Shown: positions 33,243-42,598, numbered from the stretch's first letter. The stretch: 64,000 nt of DNA from CAZMOK01 sp964567785 (GCA_964567785.1 CAZMOK010000006.1:1-64000), one strand, 5' to 3'. Made by a program: numbers and translations. Notes: generated by a model not told the origin, from the sequence alone.

Positions 33243-33590
33243 TTATTTCTTGACCCTGTCTACAACTGCCTTAAAAGCCTCAGGATGATTCATGGCAAGA
33301 TCTGCAAGAACCTTGCGGCTTAAGTCAATATTGTGCTTCTTCAATTGACCCATGAATACAGAATAAGACATACCGTATTCCCTTACACCAGCATTTATTC
33401 GCTGAATCCATAGTGCACGGAAATTTCTCTTCTTTACCCTCCTGTCACGATATGAGTACTGTAACCCTTTTTCATAGGCGTTCTTTGCTACTGTCCAGAC
33501 GTTTTTCCTCCGCCCGAACTGTCCTTTTACCCGCTTCATGATCTTTTTCCTGCGGGCTCTTGATGATACTGTGTTTACTGATCTAGGCAT
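33243..33590 (-). CDS. rplT: 50S ribosomal protein L20
   Basis: 115 residues, very basic, with MPRSVNTVSSRARRKKIM at the start, GQFGRRKNVW and the signature YRDRRVKKRNFRALWIQRIN. L20 binds 23S rRNA domain II early in 50S assembly and in several bacteria represses its own operon. Last gene of thrS-infC-rpmI-rplT. Confidence 0.98.
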   Translation of the reverse strand: MPRSVNTVSSRARRKKIMKRVKGQFGRRKNVWTVAKNAYEKGLQYSYRDRRVKKRNFRALWIQRINAGVREYGMSYSVFMGQLKKHNIDLSRKVLADLAMNHPEAFKAVVDRVKK

Positions 33591-33657
33591 TTCTTCTTGA
33601 TTTTTTACTTCAGCGTCTTTTCAGATCTTTTGGGCTGAAAGTAAGTTAAACATTACA

Positions 33658-33852
33658 TTACTTGGCAAGCATCCGCTTGACATTCTTCTCGTCTACCTTA
33701 TCAACAATAGCAAATTTTCCAAGATTTCTTTTACGCTTCTTGGACTTCTTTGTCAAAATGTGACTTTTGTAGGCATGCTTGCGCTTCAGTTTTCCCGATC
33801 CGGTAAAGGTGAACCTTTTTTTAGCACCGGATTTCGTTTTCATTTTAGGCAT
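33658..33852 (-). CDS. rpmI: 50S ribosomal protein L35
   Basis: 64 residues, lysine-rich, PKMKTKSGAKKRFTFTGSGK at the N-terminus and KSHILTKKSKKRKR typical of L35. It lies 51 bp after infC and 67 bp before rplT in the classical translation operon. Confidence 0.98.
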   Translation of the reverse strand: MPKMKTKSGAKKRFTFTGSGKLKRKHAYKSHILTKKSKKRKRNLGKFAIVDKVDEKNVKRMLAK

Positions 33853-33903
33853 TTCTCAAAAAATTTTATAGATAGTACTTAATTTTATCAAATTGAAAAA
33901 TTG

Positions 33904-34488
33904 TTACTTTTCTTTTTTGGGAGCAACGATCATGATCATTCTCTTCCCTTCCATTTTTGGTAGTTGCTCAACCTTGCCAATATCCGCAAGTTCCTGGGCA
34001 AACTTCAACAACACAAATTCACCCTTCTCTTTGTAAACAATGGTGCGTCCCTTGAAAAACACGTCCACTTTTACTTTGGCCCCATCATTCAGGAATTTTT
34101 GGGCATGCTTCAACTTAAAGTTAAAGTCATGGTCATCAATGTTGGGCCCAAGCCTAATCTCCTTAACAACCACCTTGGCCGATTTAGCCTTGATCTCCTT
34201 TTCTTTTTTCTTCTTGTCGTAAAGGAACTTCTTGTAATCAATTATTTTGCATACAGGCGGATTGGCGGAAGGAGATATCTCCACCAAATCCAGGCCCTGC
34301 TCATCTGCCATTTTTAAGGCTTCTTTTATGTTATGAATGTCGTTGTCAACATTATCGCCCACAACCCTCACAACAGGTGCCTTGATTTTCTCATTGATCC
34401 TGTACGGTTCCTCTTTTCTAGGGCGGTTAAAAGGCCTTCCAGACCTCCTACCCCTGCCCCTGCCCTTTGGTTTAAACGGTGTCGCTAT
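33904..34488 (-). CDS. infC: Translation initiation factor IF-3, probable ATA start
   Basis: The N-domain motif EPYRINEKIKAPVVRVVGDN and the C-domain with KEIRLGPNIDDHDFNFKLKH mark IF-3, which checks start codons and keeps subunits apart. The first GTG (34371) would cut into the N-domain. Upstream the frame stays open for 39 codons with no ATG, GTG or TTG until the thrS stop. The only well-placed start is ATA at 34488-34486, five bases after AGGAG. This gives 194 residues with a basic KPKGRGRGRRSGRP extension. A rare start allows autoregulation, as with AUU in E. coli. Confidence 0.93.
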   Translation of the reverse strand: MATPFKPKGRGRGRRSGRPFNRPRKEEPYRINEKIKAPVVRVVGDNVDNDIHNIKEALKMADEQGLDLVEISPSANPPVCKIIDYKKFLYDKKKKEKEIKAKSAKVVVKEIRLGPNIDDHDFNFKLKHAQKFLNDGAKVKVDVFFKGRTIVYKEKGEFVLLKFAQELADIGKVEQLPKMEGKRMIMIVAPKKEK

Positions 34489-34493
34489 AACTA

Positions 34494-34498
34494 CTCCT
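34494..34498 (-). promoter_or_regulatory. Shine-Dalgarno that sets the infC start
   Basis: Minus-strand AGGAG, five bases before the ATA at 34488. It is a strong ribosome binding site in a genome where these are scarce, and no ATG/GTG/TTG lies near it. Confidence 0.65.
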
Positions 34499-34506
34499 CT
34501 TTTAAG

Positions 34507-36462
34507 TTAATTTTTATTCTCTGTTTCCTTTTCTATTTCTTTATCAATCAATCCCGTAAAATCAGCAACCGGGTAAGCGCCTATATCACCTTCACCCTGC
34601 CTGCGGACTGAAACCGTATTCTCAGCCTCTTCTTTCTCTCCGACAATAAGGAGATATGGAATTTTCTTCAACTCGGCGTCCCTGATCTTCCGTCCAATCT
34701 TTTCACTACGCCCGTCTATAAGCGCGCGAATTTCCGATTTTTTTAGCAAAGATAAAACTTTTTCGGCATATTTTTGATACTTCTCGCTGATAGGCAGTAC
34801 AATAGCCTGATCGGGTATAAGCCAAAGAGGAAACTTTCCTGCACTGTGCTCCAGGAGTACTGCAACAAACCGCTCCATTGAGCCAAACGGCGCCCTGTGT
34901 ATCATTATGGGACGATGCTTTTCGTTATCGCTGCCTGTGTATTCAAGCTCAAACCTGTCGGGAAGATTATAATCAACCTGGATGGTACCCAGTTGCCAGC
35001 TTCTGCCAAGCGCATCTTTTACCATGAAATCCATCTTCGGACCATAAAAGGCAGCCTCCCCTTCTTCCACAACATAATCCAAACCACTCTCTTCAGCAAC
35101 TTCCATAATTGCCTTTTCTGACTTCTCCCAGTTCTCGTCAGTGCCAATATATTTTTCCTTGTCACCCGGGTCACGAAGAGAGATCTGAGTTATAAAATCA
35201 TTGAAATCAAGTGCTTTGAATATTTTCATCACAATCTCAATCACCCCTTTGAACTCCTCTTTCAACTGGTCAGGAGTGCAAAAAATATGAGCATCGTCCT
35301 GAGTAAATCCCCTCACCCGGGTAAGTCCGTGCAACTCTCCGCTCTGTTCATAACGGTAAACTGTTCCGAACTCTGCATACCTGACAGGAAGGTCGCGATA
35401 GGACCTGGGTCGGGATTTATAGATTTCGCAATGATGCGGGCAATTCATCGGTTTAAGGAAGTATTGCTCGCCCTCAATTGGTGTGTTGATAGGTTTGAAT
35501 GAATCCTTCCCGTACTTTTGAAAATGTCCTGAGGTCTTGTAAAGCTCTACATTTCCAATATGAGGTGTTATTACCGGGTCGTAGCCGGCTTTTTTCTGGA
35601 CTTTTTTTAGGAAGTTCTCCAGGCGTTCCCTGAGCTCTGCACCTTTCGGTAACCATAACGGAAGACCTGCCCCCACCTGCTGAGAGAATGTGAAGATCTC
35701 CAGCTCTCTCCCGAGCACCCTGTGGTCGCGTTTTTTAGCCTCTTCCAGCACCTCAAGGTATTCGGTAAGTTCCTTTTGTTTCGGGAAAGTAATGCCGTAT
35801 ATCCTGGTGAGCATTTTCCTGTTCTCATCTCCCCTCCAGTAAGCCCCGGCTACATTAAGAAGCTTGACAGCCTTGATAAAACCGGTGTTGGGAAGGTGTG
35901 GTCCGCGACAAAGATCGGTGAAGGTCCCTGAGTTGTAAAAACTGATCTCGCCATCCTCAAGCTCACTAATCAGTTCAATCTTATACTCGTCGCCTTTGTT
36001 GCCGAAATAGTCAAGAGCTTCTTTCTTTGAAACATCCTTTCTTTCATAAGTCTGCTTCTCTTTTGCAAGCTCTTTCATCTTTTTTTCGATCTTCTCAAGA
36101 TCTTCATCCGAAACCTGTCTGTCGCCAAAGTCCACATCATAGTAAAATCCTTTTTCAATGTCGGGACCAATGCCAAACTTTACGCCGGGGTAAAGCTGTT
36201 CGATGGCTTCCGCCATGAGATGGGCCGAAGAATGCCACATGGTGGCCTTACCCTCTTTATCACTCCAGGTAAGAAGCTGAACCCTGGCATTATCCTCTAT
36301 TGGCCTGGTTGCATCCCATACCTCACCATTTACTTTTGCCGCAAGGACATTCCGGGCAAGGCCCTCACTTATGCTCCTGGCAATGTCCAGACCGGTGACA
36401 CCTGGTTCGAATTGTCTGACCGAGTTATCAGGTAGTGTTATATTGATCATCTTGTCTCCCAA
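34507..36462 (-). CDS. thrS: Threonine--tRNA ligase
   Basis: A 651-residue class II synthetase. TGS domain (residues 5-65), editing domain with HSSAHLMAEA and the second His/Cys segment TDLCRGPHLP, then the catalytic core with zinc Cys in KPMNCPHHCEIY, motif 2 in YRYEQSGELHGLTRVRG, motif 3 in GSMERFVAVLLEH, and the anticodon-binding domain. It charges tRNA-Thr and edits Ser. It heads the thrS-infC-rpmI-rplT operon; the thrS stop is also the in-frame stop that bounds the infC frame, 18 nt upstream of its start. Met5 is an alternative start. Confidence 0.98.
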   Translation of the reverse strand: MGDKMINITLPDNSVRQFEPGVTGLDIARSISEGLARNVLAAKVNGEVWDATRPIEDNARVQLLTWSDKEGKATMWHSSAHLMAEAIEQLYPGVKFGIGPDIEKGFYYDVDFGDRQVSDEDLEKIEKKMKELAKEKQTYERKDVSKKEALDYFGNKGDEYKIELISELEDGEISFYNSGTFTDLCRGPHLPNTGFIKAVKLLNVAGAYWRGDENRKMLTRIYGITFPKQKELTEYLEVLEEAKKRDHRVLGRELEIFTFSQQVGAGLPLWLPKGAELRERLENFLKKVQKKAGYDPVITPHIGNVELYKTSGHFQKYGKDSFKPINTPIEGEQYFLKPMNCPHHCEIYKSRPRSYRDLPVRYAEFGTVYRYEQSGELHGLTRVRGFTQDDAHIFCTPDQLKEEFKGVIEIVMKIFKALDFNDFITQISLRDPGDKEKYIGTDENWEKSEKAIMEVAEESGLDYVVEEGEAAFYGPKMDFMVKDALGRSWQLGTIQVDYNLPDRFELEYTGSDNEKHRPIMIHRAPFGSMERFVAVLLEHSAGKFPLWLIPDQAIVLPISEKYQKYAEKVLSLLKKSEIRALIDGRSEKIGRKIRDAELKKIPYLLIVGEKEEAENTVSVRRQGEGDIGAYPVADFTGLIDKEIEKETENKN

Positions 36463-36478
36463 AATTCAAAATTGGCTG

Positions 36479-36509
36479 CAAAATTAGAGAATTCTCACTT
36501 ATCCGCAAA
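36479..36509 (-). promoter_or_regulatory. Promoter of the thrS operon (TTTG-N19-TAATTTTG)
   Basis: On the minus strand TTTG (36509-36506) is followed after 19 bp by TAATTTTG (36486-36479), an exact match to the Bacteroidota -33/-7 layout. The box ends 16 nt before the thrS ATG. Confidence 0.65.
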
Positions 36510-36718
36510 AGTACCACATACTAATAATGTTTATCAGATGTAAATTGTTCGGTCATTATCATAAAATACTCTGTCAGGAGCAGTAAATCTGTGACCTATT
36601 AATATCCAACAATCTAACAGATAAAAAATTTATATCACTTATAATTCACATTATCAGCTACATATAATATTTTAGTATTATATTTTATTAAATATTATAA
36701 ATATTTTATTACTTTGTA
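36510..36718. other. AT-rich intergenic region between thrS and padR
   Basis: No gene is seen. Apart from the two divergent promoters at its edges, the region holds a 10-bp perfect inverted repeat: TATAATATTT at 36663-36672 and AAATATTATA at 36690-36699, 17 bp apart. It is a candidate PadR operator, though such repeats are common by chance in DNA this AT-rich. Confidence 0.4.
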
Positions 36719-36749
36719 TTGCATAGTTCTATAAATTATTATATATTTG
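36719..36749 (+). promoter_or_regulatory. Promoter of padR-pspC (TTG-N20-TATATTTG)
   Basis: TTG at 36719-36721 lies 20 bp before TATATTTG at 36742-36749. The ATG of padR is only four bases past the box, so the transcript should be leaderless or nearly so. Confidence 0.55.
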
Positions 36750-36753
36750 CTGC

Positions 36754-37095
36754 ATGAATCTCGACAGAACAATAGCTCAAATGCGCAAGGGTGTGCTGGA
36801 ATTGTGTATCCTTGCTATAATATCGGAAAAAGATGCGTACGCCTCCGATATACTGAATAAATTGAAAGAATCTAAGCTTATAGTGGTTGAAGGGACACTC
36901 TACCCCTTGCTGACAAGACTGAAAAACGAAGGATTCCTGAGTTACAGATGGGAAGAGTCTAAATCAGGCCCTCCGAGGAAATATTATGAATTAACCGAAC
37001 TGGGTGCTTCCATGCTTAAGGAATTGGACCAAAACTGGAAAGACCTTGTAAAAGCAGTCAATCAATTAACCTTGAATATAAATAAAGAATCGTAA
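36754..37095 (+). CDS. PadR-family transcriptional regulator
   Basis: A 113-residue winged-helix regulator of the short PadR class. MRKGVLELCILAII, LKESKLIVVEGTLYPLLTRL (recognition helix) and the wing ESKSGPPRKYYELTELG are present. Family members repress adjacent membrane-stress or efflux genes. It lies 22 bp upstream of the PspC-domain gene, a pair common in Bacteroidota, and probably controls it. Conserved sequence before MRKG supports the start at 36754 despite the near-zero leader. Confidence 0.93.
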   Translation: MNLDRTIAQMRKGVLELCILAIISEKDAYASDILNKLKESKLIVVEGTLYPLLTRLKNEGFLSYRWEESKSGPPRKYYELTELGASMLKELDQNWKDLVKAVNQLTLNINKES

Positions 37096-37117
37096 GCCAG
37101 AAAAATCATTAAGAGTT

Positions 37118-38809
37118 ATGAAAAAGACTTTCACCATAAACATAAGCGGTATAGTTTTCAATATTGATGAAGATGCATATGAAAAACTGGGATCGTATCT
37201 CAGGAAAATAAAGAAGCATTTCCAGGGATCAGAAGGAGGTGAAGAGATCATTAATGATATTGAATCCCGTATTGCAGAGATCCTGCAAAACAAAATGAGT
37301 GATAAAAAACAGGTTGTGATAATCGATGATATAGATGAGATCATTGAGATAATGGGCCAGCCGGATGAATTCACCGGGGAAAGTTCGGAAGAGAATAAAG
37401 CTGAAGATGAGACCTTTGAAGCACCCCGATATAAAAGGTTATACCGGGATGTCGACAGCAGGTTGCTCGGTGGCGTTTGTGCCGGCATCGCTGCATACCT
37501 GAAGACCGATCCTGTCTGGATAAGACTGATTTTTGTTGTGCTTACCCTGTTTTCCGGAATCGGGGTCCTTATATATCTCATCTTGTGGATAGTTGTTCCT
37601 GAAGCAAGGACCACTGCCGAAAAGCTCGAAATGAAAGGCAGGCGGGTCAATATCTCGAACATTGAAAAATCTATTCAGGATGAGGTTGATCATCTTAAAG
37701 ATAAGATCAACGACCTGACTGACGAAGCCAAGAATACCTTTAAAAAAAAAAGTAAGAACGTAAACGCACCGCGCGATCCCGTACCCGGATTGATCAAATC
37801 TTTTTTCAGTGTACTGGGAAGGCTTATACTTATTCTTGCCGGTGTGATCTTTTTCCTGCTCGGTATTTCATTCCTTGTGTTCCTTATTGCTTCAATACTT
37901 GGAGGGGGCACATTCTTTATTTTCGAAGATATTTATGTGACCCCATTCCCAGAAACCGGCTTCTTAAATATGCTCGTGGAATCACCTTCTAATATTCCTG
38001 TCATAAAAACAACACTGGCCCTGGTTACAGGCATCCCAATTATTATGCTGATTATTCTGGGCCTTACATGGATATTCGGATTAAAAAGAAACAGGGCTAT
38101 TGGAATTGTAGCACTTAATGTTTGGGTGATCTCGCTTGTAGTACTGCTCGTTTTTGTTTTCAATTTTGCCCGTGACTTCAGGTTTGAGGGAGATTATTCG
38201 AGAGAGGAAATCATCAAAACCATCCCGGCAAAAACCTTGATTATTATCAGTAATGAATCTGCAATTGATAAGAGGGATTATGCCTTGATTATGAGCAGAG
38301 ACTGGATAATTACTGATAATGGTTATGAATTTGAAGCTCTGGGTAAGCCTGATCTTACCTTCCATCTGTCGGATGACAGTTCCTGCCGGCTGGTACTCTA
38401 TACACAAGCCAGGGGCAAGACCAAGTTCGATGCGGAGTCCAGGGCCAGGGAAATAATCTATAATTACAGTTTCAACGACTCAACCCTGTTTTTGGACCAT
38501 CATTTCAGACTTGCCAACAACGAAGTATGGAGAGACCAGGAACTGAACCTGAAATTATACCTGCCGCATGGACAAAGGATAAGGATCGGAAGAGATATGT
38601 CAGAAATATTGAGTACAAGAAATGAGTTTTCACGTTATTACATGGAAGAAAAAGAGTTCATTATGACCGAAAATGGACTTCAGCGCTATGAAAAAGAACT
38701 CACAGCCGCTGAAAATTCCAATGAGGTCCATATGACAAGTAAAGCAGGGTTCTTACAAATATTCTCAGGCCTGGTTTTCAATAATTATAATTTATTTCCG
38801 GTACGTTAA
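37118..38809 (+). CDS. PspC-domain membrane protein
   Basis: 563 residues. The N-terminal 90 hold a conserved cytosolic domain (KKTFTINISGIVFNIDEDAY, IESRIAEIL). A PspC domain follows at about 105-165 (RLYRDVDSRLLGGVCAGIAAY, PVWIRLIFVVLTLFSGIG) with one hydrophobic pair. A charged linker, three or four further transmembrane helices (about 225-350) and a C-terminal domain complete it. PspC domains sense envelope stress; here the protein is probably a membrane sensor or stabiliser controlled by PadR. Function beyond that unknown. Confidence 0.87.
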   Translation: MKKTFTINISGIVFNIDEDAYEKLGSYLRKIKKHFQGSEGGEEIINDIESRIAEILQNKMSDKKQVVIIDDIDEIIEIMGQPDEFTGESSEENKAEDETFEAPRYKRLYRDVDSRLLGGVCAGIAAYLKTDPVWIRLIFVVLTLFSGIGVLIYLILWIVVPEARTTAEKLEMKGRRVNISNIEKSIQDEVDHLKDKINDLTDEAKNTFKKKSKNVNAPRDPVPGLIKSFFSVLGRLILILAGVIFFLLGISFLVFLIASILGGGTFFIFEDIYVTPFPETGFLNMLVESPSNIPVIKTTLALVTGIPIIMLIILGLTWIFGLKRNRAIGIVALNVWVISLVVLLVFVFNFARDFRFEGDYSREEIIKTIPAKTLIIISNESAIDKRDYALIMSRDWIITDNGYEFEALGKPDLTFHLSDDSSCRLVLYTQARGKTKFDAESRAREIIYNYSFNDSTLFLDHHFRLANNEVWRDQELNLKLYLPHGQRIRIGRDMSEILSTRNEFSRYYMEEKEFIMTENGLQRYEKELTAAENSNEVHMTSKAGFLQIFSGLVFNNYNLFPVR

Positions 38810-38870
38810 TATCATTCCCCCACTTAGCATTATCAACAATTTAGAATAATTCTAACAAACCAAAATTATT

Positions 38871-38878
38871 TAACTTTG
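38871..38878 (+). promoter_or_regulatory. -7 box of the 2-oxoacid dehydrogenase E1 gene
   Basis: TAACTTTG (TAnnTTTG) ends 26 nt before the ATG at 38905. Confidence 0.45.
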
Positions 38879-38904
38879 TTAGTCAAAATACTAATATTGT
38901 TGAT

Positions 38905-41343
38905 ATGCGGGAAGTAGCTGAAAAAAAAGCCTCATCTGGAAAAAAGCAAACTACAGGGTTTTCTAAGAAAGAAGTACTTGACGATTACAGGATAGCCATT
39001 GAAAGCAGGCAGGTAAGTCTTTTGGGGAGAAGAGAAGTTCTAACAGGAAAGGCTAAGTTTGGCATTTTTGGTGATGGTAAAGAAGTCCCTCAACTGGCAA
39101 TGGCAAGGGTTTTCAGGAATGGTGACTGGAGATCAGGCTATTATCGCGATCAGACTTTCATGTTCGCCACCGGACTGATGAGCCTGGAAGAGTTCTTCGC
39201 ACAGCTTTACGGTGATACGGATCTTGAATACAATCCCCAGACAGCCGGCAGATTGATGAACAACCACTTTGCCACGAGGAGCCTTGATGGAAAAGGTGAA
39301 TGGAAAAACCTGATAAAGCAAAAGAATTCCTCGGCCGACATCTCCCCCACCGCCGGCCAGATGCCCCGGCTTCTTGGACTGGCACTTGCCTCCAGGGTAT
39401 ATCGTAATGAAAAAGATCTCTCCTCCTTCAAAGAATTTTCCGATAGAGGCAATGAAGTAGCATTCGGAACAATAGGTGATTCATCCACTTCGGAAGGACA
39501 TTTCTTTGAAACAGTAAATGCTGCCGGAGTTCTTAAAATCCCAATGGCTGTCTCGGTTTGGGATGACGGCTGGGGAATATCAGTTCCCAAAAAGTTCCAA
39601 ACAACAAAAAGTAGTATATCAGATATCCTTAAAGGTTTCGAAGCAAACAGCAAAGGCGAAGGATACCTCATTTTTAAAGGCAAGGCATGGGACTACCCCG
39701 GATTGCGAAAAATGTATAAAAAAGGCATTGAAAGATGCCGTAGGGAGCACATCCCTGTTTTGTTTCACATCGAAGAATGTACACAACCCCAGGGACATTC
39801 CACTTCCGGATCTCATGAGAGATATAAAACAAAGGAACAGCTCGAATGGGAAGCCGAATATGATGGTTTGCGCAAAATGAGGGAGTGGGTCCTTAAGGAG
39901 AAAATCGCAACGGAAGAAGAGCTTGATAAGATTGAGGACGAAGCGAAGAAAAGAGCCAAACAGGCAAAGAAGAATGCCTGGAATCATTATATGAAGCCCC
40001 TTAAGGAAAAAAGGGATTCTTTTCTCGATATGGTGGATATAAGCACCTGTAACTGCGCCAAGACAGCAAAGATCAATGCCATCAAAGAGGAACTGGCCCA
40101 GGTTGGAGAGCCCATTTGGAAAGATATCATGTCTTCAGGAAAAAAGATCCTCAGGCTCATCTGTGATCACTGCTCCGATCCACAGCATTCTTTGAAAAAG
40201 AACGTAATGGAATGGAGGGATGAAGCCCAAACGCAGAACCAGTTAGCCTACAGCTCACATCTCTGGAGCGAATCGGAACACTCAGCAAACAAGGTTGAAG
40301 AAATAAAGGCTGAAATACCGAAAAATGCAAAGAAGATCCCCGGCAGGGAAATACTTAAGCTCAACTTCGACCGGATCTTTGAGAAATACCCGGAAGCACT
40401 GATCTTTGGTGAAGATGTCGGTAAAATCGGCGGAGTTAACCAGACACTCGAAGGCTTACAGGAAAAGTACGGTAATATAAGGGTTTCTGATACAGGCATT
40501 CGCGAGGCTACAATCATCGGACAAGGAATCGGTCTTGCCATGAGAGGACTAAGGCCCATTGCCGAAATACAATACTTCGACTACCTCCTTTATGGACTCC
40601 AGGTAATGAGCGATGACCTCGCAACATTGCAGTACAGGACCAGGGGCGGACAAAAAGCCCCGATGATCATCAGTACACGGGGGCACAGGCTTGAAGGTAT
40701 CTGGCACTCAGGGTCCCCCCTGAGCATGGTCATTAATTCCATAAGAGGTGTTTATGTATGTGTTCCAAGGAATATGACACAGGCGGCGGGTTTTTATAAT
40801 ACAATAATGAAATCGGACGAGCCTGCACTGATCATTGAGCCTCTCAACGGTTACAGGCTCTACGAGCCACTGCCATCCAATATAGGTGAATTTACAGTGC
40901 CGCTCGGAAGACCCGAAATACTGAAGAAAGGTAAAGATATTACAGTAGTTACCTATGGTTCCTGTGTGAGAATTGCCGAGGACGCTGCATCGCAACTGCA
41001 GGAATTCGGGATTGACGCAGAACTTGTAGATATCCAGACCCTGTTGCCTTTCGACCTTGATAATGTTATACTTGAATCGCTGAAAAAAACAAACAGGGTG
41101 CTCTTCTTCGATGAAGACGTACCGGGCGGAGCCACGGCATTTATGATGCAGAAAGTTGTTGAAGAACAGAAAGGGTATTTTTATCTTGACTCAGAACCAC
41201 GCACCCTCACTGCCAAAGCTCACAGGGCAGCCTATAGTACCGACGGCGACTACTTCAGCAACCCGAACGCAGAAGATGTTTTCGACTCTGTCTACAATAT
41301 TATGCATGAAGTCAACCCGGCTAAATATCCCAAGATATTTTAG
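38905..41343 (+). CDS. Fused alpha/beta E1 component of a 2-oxoacid dehydrogenase
   Basis: 812 residues joining E1-alpha and E1-beta. The alpha half carries the thiamine-diphosphate motif GDSSTSEGHFFETVN near residue 195 and WDDGWGISVP. A lysine-rich linker (about 330-460) with CNCAKTAK and CDHCSD precedes the beta half: FGEDVGKIGG, DTGIREATIIGQGIGLAM, RTRGGQKAP and YGSCVRIAEDAA. It decarboxylates a branched-chain or related 2-oxoacid and passes the acyl group to a lipoyl E2, which is not encoded nearby. The substrate class is inferred from general similarity. Confidence 0.9.
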   Translation: MREVAEKKASSGKKQTTGFSKKEVLDDYRIAIESRQVSLLGRREVLTGKAKFGIFGDGKEVPQLAMARVFRNGDWRSGYYRDQTFMFATGLMSLEEFFAQLYGDTDLEYNPQTAGRLMNNHFATRSLDGKGEWKNLIKQKNSSADISPTAGQMPRLLGLALASRVYRNEKDLSSFKEFSDRGNEVAFGTIGDSSTSEGHFFETVNAAGVLKIPMAVSVWDDGWGISVPKKFQTTKSSISDILKGFEANSKGEGYLIFKGKAWDYPGLRKMYKKGIERCRREHIPVLFHIEECTQPQGHSTSGSHERYKTKEQLEWEAEYDGLRKMREWVLKEKIATEEELDKIEDEAKKRAKQAKKNAWNHYMKPLKEKRDSFLDMVDISTCNCAKTAKINAIKEELAQVGEPIWKDIMSSGKKILRLICDHCSDPQHSLKKNVMEWRDEAQTQNQLAYSSHLWSESEHSANKVEEIKAEIPKNAKKIPGREILKLNFDRIFEKYPEALIFGEDVGKIGGVNQTLEGLQEKYGNIRVSDTGIREATIIGQGIGLAMRGLRPIAEIQYFDYLLYGLQVMSDDLATLQYRTRGGQKAPMIISTRGHRLEGIWHSGSPLSMVINSIRGVYVCVPRNMTQAAGFYNTIMKSDEPALIIEPLNGYRLYEPLPSNIGEFTVPLGRPEILKKGKDITVVTYGSCVRIAEDAASQLQEFGIDAELVDIQTLLPFDLDNVILESLKKTNRVLFFDEDVPGGATAFMMQKVVEEQKGYFYLDSEPRTLTAKAHRAAYSTDGDYFSNPNAEDVFDSVYNIMHEVNPAKYPKIF

Positions 41344-41358
41344 TCATCAACCATAGTT

Positions 41359-42576
41359 TTGTTGCGAAAGACAGTAACATACGCCCTGATCATGATCTTG
41401 CTTCTGGCCGGGATCGCCGGATTGTGGTATTATTTTCCTGCAAATACCCCGGCAACTGTAAACCGGGATTCTTTAAAAGAGATGCAACCACTAAAAGCAA
41501 AAGAAATTAGACATGCTTTTAGTCCCTTGACAATCAGAAATAAACAATCTCAGGTAAATACAGGGAAGATTGAATTTGCTGATTATAGCGGCCGGGGATT
41601 TAAAGTCAGTAAAAGGACGGCCTGGAACCTGAGCCTCAAGGAGCAACGTACTATCAACTCACTGGATGAAAGAGGTTTCCGTAAAGAAATCTTTTCGAAA
41701 AGAGATATTCCGGACCTTGGAATGATCACCATTATTATGGGTAACGACCTTTTTAATTTAACTGATTACTATTATACAAGTGGAGTTGGACTGGAAGTTA
41801 CCCACCCGGTATTCTCTTTTTTGCCTACGCGGCACCTGCTCCTGCCCTTTTCCTCAAAAAGTACAGATTATTATGGTTTTTCTGTAATACAGGACCTCTA
41901 CACACCTTATGATCTTGAGGACCCTGAAATACAATATGGAGACAGGCCCTTTGCTGCCTATCTTTGTATTGGTTTTTCAAAAACCTCCCTGTTCCGGGAA
42001 CAGACGCTGCGTACAAAATCACAATTATATTTCGGGATGATAGGGCCTGCTGCTTTAGGTAACTTCTCGCAGGATATCTTTCATTCACTGGAACCATCCG
42101 GATGGATCAACCAGGTAAACAACGATGTAGTAGTTAATTACAACGTAAATCTTTCTAAAGGAATCATTAGTGATAATAATTTCGAGCTCGTTACCGTTGC
42201 TTCAGGTAGGATAGGAACTTTGTTTACAGATGTAGCATTGGGAGTTGTTATGAGGTTTGGAAATGAGCTTTCTACATTCAAATATTACACACCCCTTGAG
42301 AATAAAGGAAAGAAATTCAGATATGATCTTTTCCTCAACCTTGCAGGAAGGGCCAAAGGATATGATGCAACCCTTCAGGGCGGACTTTTTAACCGAACGA
42401 GTGTTTATGTCATTCCTGAAAGTAATATCGAGCGCTTTCTGTTCATTCCCTCTGCCGGTGTCAACCTATCCTACAGTATAGTTCAACTTCGCCTCGAACA
42501 ACTGTACAGTTCTCCCGAGTTCACCGGGGCAAAACATCACTTTTTCGGGAGGATCTCCCTTAGCTTTAGCTTTTAA
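41359..42576 (+). CDS. LpxR-like (DUF2219) outer-membrane lipid A deacylase family protein
   Basis: After an N-terminal hydrophobic signal or anchor and about 100 low-complexity residues, the protein has the LpxR pattern: IIMGNDLFNLTDYYYTSGVG, FLPTRHLLL, GDRPFAAYLCIG, QLYFGMIGPAALGNFSQDIFHSL and a terminal beta strand ending RISLSFSF, as in outer-membrane barrels. LpxR removes the 3'-acyloxyacyl group of lipid A with Ca2+. Conservation of the active-site His and Asn/Asp supports the family but not activity. The start is TTG (41359 or 41362), 15 bp after the E1 gene. Confidence 0.8.
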   Translation: MLRKTVTYALIMILLLAGIAGLWYYFPANTPATVNRDSLKEMQPLKAKEIRHAFSPLTIRNKQSQVNTGKIEFADYSGRGFKVSKRTAWNLSLKEQRTINSLDERGFRKEIFSKRDIPDLGMITIIMGNDLFNLTDYYYTSGVGLEVTHPVFSFLPTRHLLLPFSSKSTDYYGFSVIQDLYTPYDLEDPEIQYGDRPFAAYLCIGFSKTSLFREQTLRTKSQLYFGMIGPAALGNFSQDIFHSLEPSGWINQVNNDVVVNYNVNLSKGIISDNNFELVTVASGRIGTLFTDVALGVVMRFGNELSTFKYYTPLENKGKKFRYDLFLNLAGRAKGYDATLQGGLFNRTSVYVIPESNIERFLFIPSAGVNLSYSIVQLRLEQLYSSPEFTGAKHHFFGRISLSFSF

Positions 42577-42581
42577 TTTTG
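42574..42581 (+). promoter_or_regulatory. -7 box inside the end of the LpxR-like gene
   Basis: TAATTTTG (TAnnTTTG) overlaps the LpxR-like stop codon and ends 17 nt before the DUF493 gene start at 42599. Confidence 0.4.
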
Positions 42582-42598
42582 TATCTTAAGGTAAGACT

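Noticed and set aside
33904..34371. infC starting at GTG 34371
   Set aside because: It would delete part of the conserved IF-3 N-domain (RINEKIKAPVVRVV) and has no ribosome binding site, unlike the ATA at 34488.
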